Shown here: positions 8,197 through 16,812 of the stretch, piece by piece
Layout: each line of letters begins with the position of its first letter
Position numbering within the stretch: position 1 is the stretch's first letter
Source: JBGAJN01 sp044224905
GTDB taxonomy: Bacteria > Verrucomicrobiota > Verrucomicrobiia > Limisphaerales > JBGAJN01
Reading direction: 5' to 3'
NCBI GenBank assembly: GCA_044224905.1
Contig: JBGAJN010000003.1
Location: 1,050,290 to 1,114,289 of the forward strand
Length of the DNA stretch: 64,000 nucleotides
Translations under genes and position numbers: made by a program
Notes under the pieces: generated by a model
Seen by the model: the letters and a program-made list of their open reading frames with translations, nothing else
Databases searched by the model: none
Told to the model about the DNA's origin: nothing

Positions 8197-8769
8197 ATGG
8201 TTCTTCCCATCGTCAAATACGGGCACCCTGTCCTGCGACAGAAAGGTGCGAAGATTGAAAAAATCACCCCGGAAATCACCCGCCTCATCGCGGACATGTT
8301 CGCGACGATGAAGGACGCGCAGGGCGTCGGTCTCGCCGCGCAACAAGTCGGTCACGCGCTCCAACTCGCCGTGATCGATGTGCTGGAAGCCACCGAACGC
8401 CCGTCCACCTTGGAACTCGACGGCGCGCCCGCGGACGTCGCGAGCTTCATGCCGCTGGTGATCATCAATCCCGAAATCAAGCCGCTTTCCGATCCCGTCG
8501 CCGGCCCGGAAGGCTGCCTCAGTTTCCCAGAAATTTATTCCGAGATCACGCGACCGGAGAAAATCGAAGTCACCGCGATGAACGAGAAAGGTGAGCGCGT
8601 GACGTTTCGCTGCGGCGGACTCCTCAGCCGTGCCGTGCAACACGAAGCCGATCACCTAAACGGAATCCTCTTCATCGACCGCATGGATTCGACGAAGAAA
8701 AAGGAACTGAAGCCGGAATTGGATTGGTTGCAGGACGAGACAAAGGCCGAACTGCGGAAAAAGAGGTAA
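8197..8769 (+). CDS. def: peptide deformylase
   Basis: This metalloenzyme removes the formyl group from the initiator Met of nascent proteins. All three active-site motifs are present in the 190-residue product: GVGLAAQQVG, EGCLSFPE (metal-binding Cys) and QHEADHLNG (HExxH-type metal site). The start at 8197 (MVLPIVKYGHPVL) is chosen because it matches the family; an upstream ATG would overlap parB. The short spacing after parB suggests cotranscription. Confidence 0.96.
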   Translation: MVLPIVKYGHPVLRQKGAKIEKITPEITRLIADMFATMKDAQGVGLAAQQVGHALQLAVIDVLEATERPSTLELDGAPADVASFMPLVIINPEIKPLSDPVAGPEGCLSFPEIYSEITRPEKIEVTAMNEKGERVTFRCGGLLSRAVQHEADHLNGILFIDRMDSTKKKELKPELDWLQDETKAELRKKR

Positions 8770-8820
8770 CGGCGCCGAAGTATTCAACGCCGGCGGCGGG
8801 GCGTTTCCTCCCCTGCTCTA

Positions 8821-9984
8821 TCAGGGACGTTTTCCTGATTTCACGTCCGGCGGGAGCAATTTCGTCGGAGTTGAGTTGGTCTTGGATTCTTTGAACGCCG
8901 AGCGCAGCAACCAATGTTTCTTCAATCCCTGCATCAGCGTATCCGCCTGCACGATCGCCCGGTTCACTCCGCTGACTAGGTTCGTGTTCTCCTGCACCTG
9001 CAGGTTGAGGTTGCTCGTGATATTGGCAAGGTTAAGCAACGTGAGGTTCAAATTCGAAACGATGACGTCGAGATTGGTCTCCGTCGCTTGAATGGTCCGA
9101 TTTGCTGAACTCAGCGTCACGTTTGCCGTCGCCAAAGTTTCGTCGAGCTTGGCATGGGTGTTGGTGGGGATCAGCCATTCGCCGAAAGAACCTTTAGGAT
9201 CGCGAAGATTGGCGGTGATGATTTCGAGATTAGCAGCCGTGGGCTGAATCTTCGTGGCGAACGTATTGAGGTTCGCCGTCAAAGCGACGCTATTGCTTAA
9301 CACCAATTGAAGCTGATTTGTCAGCGCGAGAATGTTCGGCAAGGCATCTTCCGCTTGTTTCACGATAGCCTCCATCCTTTCGCTCAGCGGTAGTCCTTCG
9401 TCCATTTCCAGCCAGTAGCCATCGTCACCCATTTTCCAGGGCTGGTACTCGCCTCCTTCTTTGAAGAAGGGGCGTCCACCGCCATCGCGAGGCTGCTTCC
9501 AAATGCCCGTGACCACGCGTTTGCGTCCGGTAACCTGCTCAGAGTAGGTGGGGAACAAATTGGTCGTTTCACCTGATTTTCCACCCTTGGTAATTTCCAA
9601 CAACCGATCACCGAGAAAACCACCGCCGGAAATCCGGACCTTCGAATCGTTCCAGATGTAACCGTAATACGGTTCGTTCACGACGAACTTCACGCACACG
9701 TTGAAAAAGTTATCGGGCGGCTGAAGTTCGACACTGGTTATTTGTCCGACATTACGCCCCATCATTTTGACGGGATCGCCTTCCTTGAGTCCGATGCTGC
9801 TATCGACAAAAGTCACGTAGGGAACTTTTACCAACATCCATCCCTTCTGTTTTGCCGTATGCCAAATGTAATATCCAAAGCCACCGAGCAACACCAAGGT
9901 GGCGAAAACCACGAAGATGCCAACGACCCGCTCCACGCGGCCAAGTCGCGTGCGCAATTGCGGGGTGAGATCGTTCAGCGGCAT
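8821..9984 (-). CDS. mlaD: MlaD-like MCE-domain lipid transport protein
   Basis: The 387-residue protein has one N-terminal membrane anchor (residues about 21-45, VVGIFVVFATLVLLGGFGYYIW). One MCE domain follows (VTFVDSSIGLKEGDPVKMMGRNVGQITSV ...), then a long helical, Asn/Thr/Leu-rich tail. MCE proteins of this type form periplasmic hexamers that carry phospholipid between inner and outer membrane with MlaE and MlaF. It is the last gene of the minus-strand operon mlaE-mlaF-mlaD, 31 bases after mlaF. The tail is longer than in enterobacterial MlaD (about 180 residues) and could form an extended helical tube. Confidence 0.85.
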   Translation of the reverse strand: MPLNDLTPQLRTRLGRVERVVGIFVVFATLVLLGGFGYYIWHTAKQKGWMLVKVPYVTFVDSSIGLKEGDPVKMMGRNVGQITSVELQPPDNFFNVCVKFVVNEPYYGYIWNDSKVRISGGGFLGDRLLEITKGGKSGETTNLFPTYSEQVTGRKRVVTGIWKQPRDGGGRPFFKEGGEYQPWKMGDDGYWLEMDEGLPLSERMEAIVKQAEDALPNILALTNQLQLVLSNSVALTANLNTFATKIQPTAANLEIITANLRDPKGSFGEWLIPTNTHAKLDETLATANVTLSSANRTIQATETNLDVIVSNLNLTLLNLANITSNLNLQVQENTNLVSGVNRAIVQADTLMQGLKKHWLLRSAFKESKTNSTPTKLLPPDVKSGKRP

Positions 9985-10015
9985 GCGGTGGTCAGGTATT
10001 CAACGGCGGCAAACC

Positions 10016-10813
10016 TTAAATGGTGTTCCAGGTTTCCGCGAGCAATTCCCTCAATAGCGTCTCGCGGGATTGCTCCAACTGCTCGCGCCCGCCAAGCGGG
10101 TTAAATCGCTTTTGATCAAGAAATGCAAACTGCCGACCGTGTTCGCGCCACGGACGCAAATCATCCGTCGTCACCGCCAAGGTGAGTGGACGTCCATCGA
10201 TCAATGGATGGCCAGCGGAGAGGCGTTTCAGAAATCCCAGCCACCAGGTGGTCTCACGCGGATCGAGACGCGAAAGCGGATTGTCGAGCAACAGAACGTC
10301 GGGCTTCGTGACGAGAGCGCGAGCGAGCAGAATACGGTGTCGCGCCGCACGGCTGACCCGTCCCGCAAGTAGATCTGCCGAATCGCTCAAGCCAACCTCG
10401 GCGAGGAACGCCTCGACAGATTCCGCCGCCTCGGCTTCCGACCAGTTCTTATGGTAGCGAAGCGGCAAGGCAACGTTTTCGGCAACGGTCAGCCGGGTGA
10501 ATAAGCCCCGATCACCTTCGAACACCATTCCGATGCGGAGAAGCGCGGCGAGATGTTCCTCCTGGCTCAAATCGACAACATTTCTTCCGAACAAGTGAAC
10601 TTCGCCACGGATGGCGTTAGTAATTCCGCCCGCGGCAGCGAGCAGGAGACTTTTGCCGGACGTTTGAAGTCCGCCGATGACCCAATAGTCGCCGGTGCGC
10701 ACCAACCAATCGATATTCTCGAGAATGGATACTTGCGGCGAACCCGTCGCTGCTACGGCCACGCCGCGCATCTCAATCTGTTCAACCGCCCCATGGAAAG
10801 TCGTCTCGCTCAT
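10016..10813 (-). CDS. mlaF: MlaF-like ABC protein with degenerate catalytic motifs
   Basis: Position between mlaE and mlaD and overall sequence mark this 265-residue protein as the ATPase subunit of the lipid transporter. Walker A is kept (GGLQTSGKS), as are the Walker B aspartate and D-loop (LLLDNPLSRLDP). Several catalytic positions differ from the usual pattern: the Q-loop Gln is Glu (MVFEGDRGLF), the LSGGQ signature reads VSRAA, the catalytic Glu after Walker B is Asn, and the H-loop His is Thr (VTTDDL). The protein may bind ATP but hydrolyse it slowly or not at all, unless unusual residues compensate. The frame is intact and normally spaced (3 bases after mlaE), so it looks maintained rather than decaying. 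Confidence 0.85.
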   Translation of the reverse strand: MSETTFHGAVEQIEMRGVAVAATGSPQVSILENIDWLVRTGDYWVIGGLQTSGKSLLLAAAGGITNAIRGEVHLFGRNVVDLSQEEHLAALLRIGMVFEGDRGLFTRLTVAENVALPLRYHKNWSEAEAAESVEAFLAEVGLSDSADLLAGRVSRAARHRILLARALVTKPDVLLLDNPLSRLDPRETTWWLGFLKRLSAGHPLIDGRPLTLAVTTDDLRPWREHGRQFAFLDQKRFNPLGGREQLEQSRETLLRELLAETWNTI

Positions 10814-10816
10814 GGC

Positions 10817-11674
10817 TCACATGATCAGGTAGACGACGATGAAAAGCGCATCGACGAGAACACAACCCGCAACGCTCCAAACCACGGCGCGTGTCGAGGC
10901 TGCGGGAACTTCCTCCAGGCCGAGCGGTTGGGCGAGCCCTTGATAGCACGTCGACAAAGCGACGATGACGCCGAACAGAAATGTCTTCAGTCCGAGCAAT
11001 GCAAAATCCTCCCAAGCCAGAGCATCGGCCAACTGCCGAAAATAATCTCCCGGCTGCAAAGGGATGTCCTGAATAAAGACGAACAGATATCCACTCAGAA
11101 GCGTGATCAAGATCAAGTAAACGGTCAGGGCGAATACCGAAATCGCCATGCCGATCATCCGTGGCATGACAAGGTAATGCACCGGATCGATGTTCAATGC
11201 TTCGAGCGCTTCCACTTCGCCGAGCGCCCGCGCAGTTCCCAGTTCAATTACGTTCGCGGTGCCCGCACGCGCGAGAACGACCAGAGCGGTAATTAAAGGC
11301 CCCAGTTCGCGAACGACCACCGTGACCATCACCTTGCCGGCGAGGTCTTGAAAATTCGCGCGACTCAGCAGCGCGATTGTCTGCCCGATGATCACCAAAC
11401 CGAGAGCAACGCCGAGGAACGCGATCATCGGCAGCATGCGCACGCCGCATCGATGGATCTGCTCGCGAATAATCGGCCGGGTAACTTTCGACGCACTGCC
11501 GAATCGGGTAATTGTCACTCCCAGAGTAATCAAACCGAACGCTCCAAGGCCCTGAATCGTTTCAAGACCGTGGATCAGCAGGCGTCCGACAAAGCGCGTG
11601 TAACTTCGCGGCAGCGGAGCTTCCAGCCAATCCACACCGCGGATTCGCTCGGAAGAAGACGGGCTTTTATCCAC
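10817..11674 (-). CDS. mlaE: MlaE-family ABC permease
   Basis: This 285-residue integral membrane protein has the MlaE/DUF140 core: several hydrophobic helices and the conserved segment RELGPLITALVVLARAGTA, followed by EVEALEALNIDPVHYLVMPR. It forms the inner-membrane channel of the Mla-type phospholipid transporter. It is the first gene of the operon, with mlaF 3 bases downstream. Such a system is evidence for an outer membrane. It is divergent from gcvH. Confidence 0.92.
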   Translation of the reverse strand: MDKSPSSSERIRGVDWLEAPLPRSYTRFVGRLLIHGLETIQGLGAFGLITLGVTITRFGSASKVTRPIIREQIHRCGVRMLPMIAFLGVALGLVIIGQTIALLSRANFQDLAGKVMVTVVVRELGPLITALVVLARAGTANVIELGTARALGEVEALEALNIDPVHYLVMPRMIGMAISVFALTVYLILITLLSGYLFVFIQDIPLQPGDYFRQLADALAWEDFALLGLKTFLFGVIVALSTCYQGLAQPLGLEEVPAASTRAVVWSVAGCVLVDALFIVVYLIM

Positions 11675-11792
11675 GCGGCGAAACTAAGGAACGTGTGCCG
11701 CAACGTCAAAGGGCATTTGTGATTTCATTGAAACCGTGTCGTTTTGGAATTCCTGTTTGACCGCAGCGCAACTCCCTGCCTGAATTCACCGC

Positions 11793-12176
11793 ATGTCAAA
11801 TGTTCCTGCCAATTTCAAATACGCCAAATCGCACGAATGGATCAATGTCACCGGAGACCTGGCAACCGTCGGGATCACCGATCACGCCCAGCATGAACTC
11901 ACGGACATCGTGTTCGTGGAATTGCCGGCGGTGGGCCGCAAAGTGAAGGCCGGCGAAGCGTGCGCGGTCGTCGAATCCGTCAAAACGGCGAGCGACATCT
12001 ATTCACCTGTCAGCGGAGAGATTACCGAAGTGAATCCGGAGGCTTCCAGCAATCCGGCCATCGTAAACACCGACCCGCACGGCAAAGGCTGGTTTTACAA
12101 AATCAAATTGTCGCAACCTGCGGAGTTGAATGCACTGCTTTCCGCGGCTGACTACACCAAACAAATCGGCGGTTAA
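11793..12176 (+). CDS. gcvH: glycine cleavage system H protein
   Basis: The 127-residue lipoyl carrier shuttles the aminomethyl group between the P, T and L proteins of glycine cleavage. The lipoylated lysine lies in VVESVKTASDIYSP, and the N-terminus (KYAKSHEWINVTGD) and the ITDHAQHELTDIVFVELP segment match the family. It is monocistronic: a strong terminator begins 22 bases after the stop. gcvT lies about 2.3 kb away on the other strand, and gcvP is not in the window. Confidence 0.97.
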   Translation: MSNVPANFKYAKSHEWINVTGDLATVGITDHAQHELTDIVFVELPAVGRKVKAGEACAVVESVKTASDIYSPVSGEITEVNPEASSNPAIVNTDPHGKGWFYKIKLSQPAELNALLSAADYTKQIGG

Positions 12177-12198
12177 TTTTCAGAGAGTTTCCGAAAGC

Positions 12199-12233
12199 AA
12201 AAGCCCTCAAAGCGACAAGCTTTGAGGGCTTTT
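12199..12233. terminator. bidirectional intrinsic terminator between gcvH and a small membrane-protein gene
   Basis: A perfect 14-bp stem (AAAAGCCCTCAAAG at 12199-12212, its complement at 12220-12233) closes a 7-nt loop. The arms start with A4 and end with T4, so it reads as a terminator on both strands. It serves gcvH and the convergent gene at 12281. Confidence 0.9.
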
Positions 12234-12280
12234 CAATTGCGGCCGATTGCGCAGCTTCAAGCCGCCATCGGTGGATTCGC

Positions 12281-12535
12281 TCAGTGAGCGAAGTAGGAGT
12301 AAATCAGGCAAAACAGGACCAACGCTTGGACGCAGCCGAAAGAGAACGTCGTCCAGAAAGCATATTCCGAATCACTCTTGGCGCGGGCAACCGGACGCGC
12401 AGCAGCGTAAGATTGAGCGGTTGCAGAGGTCTTGGGGGCAACGTAGGTAGACAGTTGCGGTGCAAAACCGAGCAACTGTTCCAAGGTCATGTCTTGGCGG
12501 AAATTAATCGTTTGCGCGAGGGCTTGTGTCGTCAT
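12281..12535 (-). CDS. small protein with one C-terminal membrane helix, hypothetical
   Basis: The 84-residue product starts MTTQALAQTINFRQDMTLEQLL. A soluble Ala/Thr-rich half is followed by one hydrophobic helix at the C-terminus (FGCVQALVLFCLIYSYFAH), so it is probably tail-anchored in the inner membrane. I do not recognise the family. It converges on gcvH and shares the strong terminator, which supports it being a real transcription unit. No clear ribosome binding site precedes the ATG. Confidence 0.55.
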   Translation of the reverse strand: MTTQALAQTINFRQDMTLEQLLGFAPQLSTYVAPKTSATAQSYAAARPVARAKSDSEYAFWTTFSFGCVQALVLFCLIYSYFAH

Positions 12536-12714
12536 GGCTGTATGGTTTTAACGGTCAATTCTGCCCTTCAAATCAGCAGCCTCTATGCCGGCGAGGACAT
12601 CTGTGGAATTCTCCACGATTGTTTGCCTGGCGAATGTCTCGAGCCAAGACACTCATGTCCCCGAACGTCCCATTAGTGGACACCGTTACGGCGGGAGTCA
12701 ATCAGCCTTCAAAG

Positions 12715-14364
12715 TCATTTCGCCGCCGTTTTTCGAAACAATCGGAAGAGCTCCTTGCGACTATGAACGCTTTCCCAAACCAATTCCCACGGTCCACCGG
12801 GAGGGAGCGGACGCTGCGGAACCCGGTAATCACTCAGCACGAGGAACCAATTGCAACTCACGTCGGGGTGTTCCTCCTGCCGCACGGTCTGCAACCCGGC
12901 GTAATAGTGAAGCATCGCTCGTTGCGGCTCCCCCAAACCGATACTCGCCACACACTCACCCTTTTGCGGAACCACCGAACGCAGCGGCGCCAGGTGGCGA
13001 TAGGACATGTTGGATTCCAGCACCGGCAACCACAACGTCATCACCAAGCCGTAGCCCAGCGACAAACCAACGGTCCAGTTCACCACCGCGTTCGCCGGCG
13101 CGTCCCGTTGCTGTTTCCACATCCATCCAATCCACAGAACGGTTAACACACTGCCGGCAACGAACGCACTCGAATGAAAACCGCGTTCGAAGTCGGGAAA
13201 TGCCGCGTGGAGTTTCTGCCACAAGAACGCGGGCTGGCCAGTCGTGAACGCCAACCATCCCAGCCAGAGGGCAGCGCCAGCAAATCCAAATAGCGCGAGC
13301 GCCACTCTATAAAACCCCGCTGCGAATCGCTCGCTGAGATATTTAATCCCCAGCGCTCCGAGGACACTGGCGGGCACCGTCAGCGGGAGTCCGTAAAGCG
13401 AGCGCCCGTTCCGCGACGACGTAAGAATCAGAGTCACCACGATGAGCATGATGAGCGGTAGTTGGACATTGGGATTCAAAACTGCGGCTTTACGCTCCTT
13501 CCAAAGCAACCAACATCCCAACGGAAAGGCGGGCCAAGTAATCGCCGGCAACAGGAGAACGAAGTTGCAGCGACTGTCGTTCATTCCAATCTTATTGGAC
13601 AACCCAAGCTTCGAAGCGCCAAGGAAGCGGCCAAAGTTGTTATCAATGAACCACTCGTTGAAGAGCGCCGGCGATTTCGCGTACAACACGCATGGCCAGA
13701 TCAAAACCCACGGCAGGACCGCCAGCCCCGTAATCGCCAAGCACACCAAATACTCCTTCGTCCGCCACGCGCGAAAAAGCAGCGGCATCAGCAACATCGT
13801 CACTCCGATCAGCCCAGGTCCCAAGAGCCCTTTGGACATGAAGGCGATTCCAATCCCCGTTCCTGTCACGATGCCCGCCCGAATCGGCGAGCCTCGAACC
13901 AACAGCAAACCATACGTCGCCACCGCGAATCCGCACACGAGCAGCACATCCGTGATCAGCATGTGAGCGATGTGAAAATAATCCAAACCAAGCGACCCCA
14001 TGAACAATACCGGCGTCCACCAACCGTTGCCCGTTCCGTTCACTTCCCGACCGATTAATCCAAGCGCGAGCAACGTGATTGCCAGATAGAACGCTGTAGC
14101 CAGGCGCGCCCCGGTTCGCAGATCGAAAACGGGAGAAAACAATTTTCCCAACACGGCAGCTGTGCTGAAGAACAACGGCGGCTTCTGCATGAAAGGCTCG
14201 CCGGCGAGTTTGGGGACGACGTGATCGCCCGTTTCGACGATGTTTAAAACCAAGCCGAAGGTGTATGCCTCGTCAGCCTTCCACGGATCCCGTCCGACTA
14301 CACCGGGCAGCATCCACGCGCCGACCAGTACAAGCAGCAGGAAAAGATTCTTCGGTTTTGACAT
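12715..14364 (-). CDS. ArnT/PMT-like polytopic glycosyltransferase
   Basis: This 549-residue integral membrane protein has about ten or more hydrophobic helices. Near its N-terminus it carries the catalytic region of the lipid-linked-sugar glycosyltransferases (GT-C fold, GT39/GT83-like): GRDPWKADEAYTFG supplies the catalytic Asp/Glu, followed by EPFMQKPPLFF. Members use polyprenyl-phosphate sugars and modify lipid A or other periplasmic acceptors. The acceptor is unknown here. It lies on the same strand as the gcvT group, 80 bases downstream of it. Confidence 0.8.
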   Translation of the reverse strand: MSKPKNLFLLLVLVGAWMLPGVVGRDPWKADEAYTFGLVLNIVETGDHVVPKLAGEPFMQKPPLFFSTAAVLGKLFSPVFDLRTGARLATAFYLAITLLALGLIGREVNGTGNGWWTPVLFMGSLGLDYFHIAHMLITDVLLVCGFAVATYGLLLVRGSPIRAGIVTGTGIGIAFMSKGLLGPGLIGVTMLLMPLLFRAWRTKEYLVCLAITGLAVLPWVLIWPCVLYAKSPALFNEWFIDNNFGRFLGASKLGLSNKIGMNDSRCNFVLLLPAITWPAFPLGCWLLWKERKAAVLNPNVQLPLIMLIVVTLILTSSRNGRSLYGLPLTVPASVLGALGIKYLSERFAAGFYRVALALFGFAGAALWLGWLAFTTGQPAFLWQKLHAAFPDFERGFHSSAFVAGSVLTVLWIGWMWKQQRDAPANAVVNWTVGLSLGYGLVMTLWLPVLESNMSYRHLAPLRSVVPQKGECVASIGLGEPQRAMLHYYAGLQTVRQEEHPDVSCNWFLVLSDYRVPQRPLPPGGPWELVWESVHSRKELFRLFRKTAAK

Positions 14365-14444
14365 GACGTGAACTTCCGGTTTCTGCGTCTGCTACACAGT
14401 TTGCAAAGCACCGTTCAAGTCCCGTGCCCCACTCAATCTCGCGA

Positions 14445-15575
14445 TCACGCTTTACGGAAGATCGGCTTCTTAACCACTTCGGCTGCGAACCGGCGGCCTC
14501 GGATCTCGATCTCAAGCTTCGTCCCTGCTTCAGCAAACGCAGGCGGCACGTAGCCCATGCCGATGCCGTTGTTGAGGGAGGGACTTTGGGTGCCGCTCAC
14601 CACGTCGCCAACCTGTTGCCCATTCGCCCAGATCGGATAATGCGGGCGCGGCGGCGCGGACTTGTCCGTCATTTTGAACGCGACACATTTCTTGGAAACG
14701 CCCTTGGCCTTTTGTTCCGCCAGCACGGAACGGCCCACGAACTCACCTTTGTCCAATGCCACGAAAAAGCCCACACCCGCTTCGATGGGGGTCGTGTTCT
14801 CGTCCAGCTCGTGCCCGTATAGCGGATAACAAACCTCCGTTCGCAGCGTGTCGCGCGCGCCCAAGCCGCACGGTTGGAGACAGCCGACGTGACCGAGAGC
14901 CAAGGTCTTGGTCCAGACTTCTTCGATGATCGCGGCGGGCGCAACGATTTCAAATCCGTCTTCGCCGGTGTAACCCGTGCGGGCCACGAGCGCCACCTTG
15001 CCGGCGAACGGCCAAACGCCGATCTGGTTTTTCTTCAAATCCGACACTTGCGCCACGAGCGTGCCGGCTTGCGATGGGCCGGGGAAAACTTGATTGATGA
15101 ACTCAACCACCCGAGGCCCCTGGACCGCCACCGCGCCCATGCGCTCGGACGCATTTTCAAACTTCACCGAGTCACGCTGCGCGAATCCGGAAAGCCGCTC
15201 CTGCAACCACGCGACATCGGCATCGATACGCGACGCGTTGATGATCAGAAGAAATTCATCCGGCGCCAAACGATACGCGTAGAGATCATCGATCACGCCG
15301 CCGCGTTCATTGCACATCAAAGTGTAATGCCCCTGCCCCACGGAAAGTTTGCGCAGGTCGTTGGTGAGAGTGGCATTGAGAAAATTCTCGGCCCCAGCGC
15401 CGCTCACGAACGCTTCGCCCATGTGGCAAATGTCGAAGATTCCCGCCGCGCGGCGCACGCACAGATGTTCGTCCGTGATACTGGAATACTGGACCGGCAT
15501 TTCCCAACCGCCAAATTCGATCAACCGGCCGCCGAGTTTTTGATGGGCGGCAAAGAGTGGTGTGCGTTTCAACAT
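14445..15575 (-). CDS. gcvT: glycine cleavage system T protein (aminomethyltransferase)
   Basis: This tetrahydrofolate-dependent enzyme releases ammonia from the lipoyl-bound aminomethyl group and forms methylene-THF. The start at 15575 gives MLKRTPLFAAHQKLGGRLI, the family N-terminus, and 376 residues; the longer open frame adds 18 unrelated residues. Signature segments include FGGWEMPVQYSSI, GIFDICHMGE, RTGYTGEDGFE, GLGARDTLRTE and the C-terminal GIGMGYVP. It lies 7 bases after the DUF3088 gene and is probably cotranscribed with it. Confidence 0.96.
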   Translation of the reverse strand: MLKRTPLFAAHQKLGGRLIEFGGWEMPVQYSSITDEHLCVRRAAGIFDICHMGEAFVSGAGAENFLNATLTNDLRKLSVGQGHYTLMCNERGGVIDDLYAYRLAPDEFLLIINASRIDADVAWLQERLSGFAQRDSVKFENASERMGAVAVQGPRVVEFINQVFPGPSQAGTLVAQVSDLKKNQIGVWPFAGKVALVARTGYTGEDGFEIVAPAAIIEEVWTKTLALGHVGCLQPCGLGARDTLRTEVCYPLYGHELDENTTPIEAGVGFFVALDKGEFVGRSVLAEQKAKGVSKKCVAFKMTDKSAPPRPHYPIWANGQQVGDVVSGTQSPSLNNGIGMGYVPPAFAEAGTKLEIEIRGRRFAAEVVKKPIFRKA

Positions 15576-15582
15576 ACAAAAT

Positions 15583-15927
15583 TCAATGAGGTTTTCCGAT
15601 GTGCCAGACATGCGCGAAATAGCGGCCAATGTCGCGCGCGCCCGCGATAAAACTGCGACCGTGGAAATTGCCGACCTCGACGTCCTTCAAGCCAGCGACC
15701 GGCGCGCCGGCCAGCACGAGGACAGGACAACTTTGATTGGGCTCGCCGATGAGCGCGATCACCTCGCCACGCGGACGCGGGAAGTCGACAAGTCGCACGT
15801 CAACGCGTTCGCGCAACTGGGGATAGAAGCTCAGCACGCCGTTGACCTCGGCGCATTCCGGGCAATAAAACTTTTCGCCACCATCGAGAAAATCGGGCCG
15901 GAGCAAAAACAAAGTGTCGCGGGTCAT
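15583..15927 (-). CDS. DUF3088 protein (thioredoxin-like fold)
   Basis: The 114-residue protein matches the DUF3088 family: LFLLRPDFLDGG, then YCPECAEVNGVLSFYP, then a proline-containing strand (QSCPVLVLAG). The CPEC pair lies where thioredoxin-fold proteins keep their active-site cysteines, but activity is unproven. It sits immediately upstream of gcvT (7 bases) and 27 bases downstream of the flavin reductase, forming a compact three-gene unit. Confidence 0.75.
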   Translation of the reverse strand: MTRDTLFLLRPDFLDGGEKFYCPECAEVNGVLSFYPQLRERVDVRLVDFPRPRGEVIALIGEPNQSCPVLVLAGAPVAGLKDVEVGNFHGRSFIAGARDIGRYFAHVWHIGKPH

Positions 15928-15954
15928 GGGTAATCTAATTTCAGCGGAACTGGT

Positions 15955-16674
15955 TCAACCCCACTTCTCCAACTTCAGCTGCTCCTTCGGTACACCCAGT
16001 TCGGCGAGTACTAGATGCTCCGTCGCGTCGACAAGCGCGTTCGGTCCGCAGGCGTAGAAATACGTGTTCTCCAAATCCGTAATGTGTTCCTTCACCCATT
16101 CCGGCGTGATGCGCCCCCGGCGACCGGTCCACGGGTCAGCTTCATGGAGCCGCGTGCAGGTGACCTCAAATTTCAGATTGGAATTATCGTGATCCAGTTC
16201 GTGGAACTCTTCCCGGAAGATGATGTCGTTCGTGGTACGGACGCTGTAGAGAACGGTGATTCTAGTGTCCAATTTGCGACGCGTCGCCTCGCGGGCGAAC
16301 CCCCGGAACGGCGTCACACCCGAACCACCGGCAATGCAGATCAAATGTTTTCCGGGCGGATCGAACACGGGCAGAAACCGTCCCGTAGGCGGAATCACAA
16401 ACATTTTGTCGCCAGCCTTGGCCCAATCGACGATGCGCGTGCCCATCTTCCCATCGCGCTTGACGGTCACTTCGAAAAATCCGCGATCGAGCGCACAGGA
16501 CGACAGCGAATACGCCCGTTTGTAACTCGGTGTGTCCGGCCAATACACCGTGATGAACTGTCCGGTTTTAAAATCCGCGTCGTAACCCTCGGGCCACTTA
16601 AGGTGGATCGTCTTGGTGTCGGGCAATTCCATCTTAACCGACTCGATCAGCATTTCAGCGATTTGCTTGGGCAT
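15955..16674 (-). CDS. ferredoxin-reductase-like FAD/NAD(P) oxidoreductase
   Basis: The start at 16674 (MPKQIAEMLIESVKMELP) is preferred to an upstream ATG whose extension is unrelated to the family. The 239 residues hold a FAD-binding barrel (RAYSLSS supplies the RxYS flavin motif, then GKMGTRIVDWAKAGD). An NAD(P) domain follows (IAGGSGVTPFRGFAR, ending YFYACGPNALVD). There is no 2Fe-2S domain, so electrons must pass to a separate partner. It begins a run with the DUF3088 gene and gcvT. The partner is unknown. Confidence 0.85.
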   Translation of the reverse strand: MPKQIAEMLIESVKMELPDTKTIHLKWPEGYDADFKTGQFITVYWPDTPSYKRAYSLSSCALDRGFFEVTVKRDGKMGTRIVDWAKAGDKMFVIPPTGRFLPVFDPPGKHLICIAGGSGVTPFRGFAREATRRKLDTRITVLYSVRTTNDIIFREEFHELDHDNSNLKFEVTCTRLHEADPWTGRRGRITPEWVKEHITDLENTYFYACGPNALVDATEHLVLAELGVPKEQLKLEKWG

Positions 16675-16812
16675 ATGCGGAATAAAAAGAGTGTGCGCAG
16701 CGTAGGCGCAGCAAGGGACGCCTGTAAAGCGCGCAAGTGGATCGCAACGGCTTGGCGAAGACTTGTCCCGATGTAACCTCAACCGGCCTGCTCCGCGTCT
16801 GGCAGCTATCGC

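Noticed and set aside
11675..11792. Possible glycine riboswitch upstream of gcvH
   Set aside because: The 118-base gap shared with mlaE shows no tandem aptamer-like conserved elements.
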